NCBI GenBank assembly: GCA_005885565.1
Contig: VAXK01000072.1
Span: 1-5,681 of the forward strand
Reading direction: 5' to 3'
Length of the DNA: 5,681 bases
Source of the DNA: Actinomycetota bacterium
Lineage (GTDB): Bacteria; Actinomycetota; Thermoleophilia; Gaiellales; Gaiellaceae
A model generated the notes under the pieces. The model ran no database searches and was not told the DNA's origin. It worked only from the letters and a program-made list of their open reading frames with translations. Shown here piece by piece: positions 4,752 through 5,681 of this stretch. Each line of letters begins with the position of its first letter. Position 1 is the stretch's first letter. Made by a program: the position numbers and the translations under genes.

Positions 4752-5342
4752 ATGGGCGCAAGATCGTCAGCGGTGACGCTGGACGACGCTATCGAAGCGG
4801 AGCGATCAAAGCTTCAGGCGGAAGATCGCCTTCGAGCAGACCAGGCCGCTCGCCGGGCCCAGGAAGAGCAAAGACTCGACAACGCATGGCGAGCGGAAGC
4901 ATCAGTTCGCGTGGAAGCCGCTCGGAACATCGCCGACGCACTATCGAGAGCACGCCAGATTCTGGCGCCGAGCGAAGAGACGACGACCGAACCGCGTAGG
5001 TTTCTGCGCCCTGAGCGAAAGACCGTGCTCAGGTTCTGGAGCACCAAAGTCCGGCTCACGAAAACCGACAGGATGGTCTTTACGTTGTACGACGATGGGC
5101 AGTTCAGCGTGGCTCACGAAACGGAACAGGAGCGTTTCTATACCGCGGGCCACGCTGGTGAGGTTGGTCACGACACGTGGTGGGAGGCGAGCACGAGGCG
5201 CACGTTCCGTAGCGGCGACGAGTGGATCGCCGCAGTCGCAGCTGAACCCTCTCCAGGCAGCCGGGTGCTTGCGCCGACTACGAGCGTCGCGAACGACGTC
5301 ATCGCTTCGATCGCGCCCGAAATCGCGCGCGCGACGCGCTAA
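4752..5342 (+). CDS. Orphan protein with N-terminal coiled coil
   Basis: I do not recognise this 196-residue protein. Residues about 9-70 are a charged, Ala/Glu/Arg/Gln-rich helix with coiled-coil character (DDAIEAERSKLQAEDRLRAD onward). A short linker (LAPSEETTTEPRR) leads to a compact C-terminal region (about 84-165) with alternating strands. This region contains KTVLRFWSTKVRLT, MVFTLYDDGQFSVAHE, the Trp pair in HDTWWEAS and SGDEWIAAVA. A helical tail ends in ATR. There is no signal peptide or membrane segment, so it is probably cytosolic. ATG 4752 has no clear Shine-Dalgarno; GTG 4773 is an alternative start. Third-position G/C is clearly lower than in the left-hand genes, and the gene lies alone between tRNA-Glu and a copy of its 3' end. 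Both facts suggest horizontal acquisition. No phage, toxin or enzyme motif is visible. Confidence 0.6.
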   Translation: MGARSSAVTLDDAIEAERSKLQAEDRLRADQAARRAQEEQRLDNAWRAEASVRVEAARNIADALSRARQILAPSEETTTEPRRFLRPERKTVLRFWSTKVRLTKTDRMVFTLYDDGQFSVAHETEQERFYTAGHAGEVGHDTWWEASTRRTFRSGDEWIAAVAAEPSPGSRVLAPTTSVANDVIASIAPEIARATR

Positions 5343-5627
5343 CTCGCAGACTCGCTGGCCGACGGGTCGTTTGAACACCTTGAGCGGCGACGAAGCCACG
5401 AAGCGCTAGTCTCACCGCTTCGGGGTTGGAAGGAATCAGGACTGGCACGAAGCGGCAATCGAACGGCACTATCGACTCTGACCATCTCTAGCCTACGCTC
5501 GTCTCGTCAGTCCTGAGTTCGTTGGGGCGCGCTGAAGGGTCGACTGTCCGCTTGCCCTCCGCGCTGCGTAGGCGTTCGAGGGATGGCGAAGGGTTCGAAA
5601 GCTGTCTCATGAGGGGCACCAGATAGC
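5343..5627. other. Region without a recognisable gene
   Basis: No frame here combines reasonable length with the local codon signature. Visible structure is a hairpin CGAAGCG/CGCTTCG (5399-5405 and 5416-5422, loop 10, no T-tract), 57 bases after the orphan gene and possibly its terminator. There is also a spaced inverted pair TCAGGACTG/CAGTCCTGA (5436-5444 and 5508-5516), and a GGGTTCGAA at 5591-5599 identical to part of the tRNA-Glu T-arm. Confidence 0.5.
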
Positions 5628-5629
5628 TC
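5613..5629 (+). repeat. att-like direct repeat, copy 2
   Basis: GGGGCACCAGATAGCTC matches the tRNA-Glu 3' end and flank (4648-4664) at 16 of 17 positions. Upstream, GGGTTCGAA (5591-5599) matches the T-arm of the same tRNA, with 13 instead of 8 bases between the two blocks. This suggests a decayed partial copy of the tRNA 3' end rather than a bare core site. Confidence 0.5.
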
Positions 5630-5681
5630 AGCAGGCGACGTTGGCGTAGCCCGAGCGGAACGGCCTCGCCTCGCCCGACGC
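5628..5681 (-). CDS. Possible edge fragment of a leftward gene
   Basis: A minus-strand frame enters from the right edge and reads ASGEARPFRSGYANVAC before a TGA at 5630-5628. All 17 sense codons end in G or C, as in the left-hand genes and unlike the segment to its left. The stop lies in the repeat copy at 5613-5629. With so few residues I cannot name a protein; it may be a true C-terminus or a gene cut by recombination at the repeat. Confidence 0.3.
   Translation of the reverse strand, partial: ASGEARPFRSGYANVAC

Noticed and set aside
4736..4999. Plus-strand Ser/Arg/Gly-rich frame starting at TTG 4736
   Set aside because: Overlaps the orphan coiled-coil gene in another frame, low complexity, no ribosome binding site.
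5613..5681. Complete second tRNA starting at GGGGCACC with a D-arm-like TAGCTCAGCAGG
   Set aside because: No acceptor complement, anticodon arm or T-arm follows before the window ends, and the block is better explained as a copy of the tRNA-Glu 3' end and flank.
1..5681. CRISPR array, insertion sequence or riboswitch
   Set aside because: No regularly spaced repeats, no transposase or integrase motif in any frame, and no recognisable riboswitch core were found.

Overview
The window looks like chromosomal DNA from a high-GC actinobacterium. Inferred clues are the near-saturated G/C in third codon positions of the left-hand genes, GTG starts, a probable leaderless gene, and secreted protein types common in soil actinobacteria. 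Thermoleophilia (Gaiellales/Solirubrobacterales) is my best guess, but no marker gene here proves it.

Left part (1-2550). The 3' end of a secreted beta-helix 'choice-of-anchor Q'-type protein runs rightward and appears frameshifted near position 97. It converges, across a perfect 11-bp hairpin, on a leftward gene for a secreted EXORDIUM-like protein with an HExxE motif. Divergent from that gene is a complete S-methyl-5'-thioadenosine phosphorylase gene (mtnP, methionine/adenine salvage). mtnP ends 4 bases from the 3' end of a leftward tRNA-Lys(UUU).

Middle part (2551-4200). A two-helix LapA/DUF1049-type membrane protein lies just upstream of tRNA-Lys on the same strand. A 48-codon Lys/Arg-rich coiled-coil gene diverges from it. 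That small gene converges, across two stacked hairpins, on a leftward secreted protein whose C-terminal beta-rich domain resembles the 'post-COAP-1' type.

Right part (4201-5681). G/C in third positions drops and gene density is low. There is a possible operator, a degenerate tRNA-Gly(UCC)-like sequence, and an intact tRNA-Glu(UUC) with encoded CCA and its own intrinsic terminator. An orphan 196-codon coiled-coil gene follows, then about 285 bases without a recognisable gene. At 5613-5629 the 3' end of tRNA-Glu and its flank recur with 16 of 17 bases identical. This could be the footprint of a tRNA-targeted integration about 1 kb long with no integrase inside it. Beyond the repeat, a short leftward reading frame with all-G/C third positions enters from the window edge and stops inside the repeat.

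The genes do not form one pathway. This is mostly a string of single-gene transcription units with convergent hairpins between them. The most novel material is the tRNA-Glu-associated segment, and second the HExxE-bearing secreted protein.
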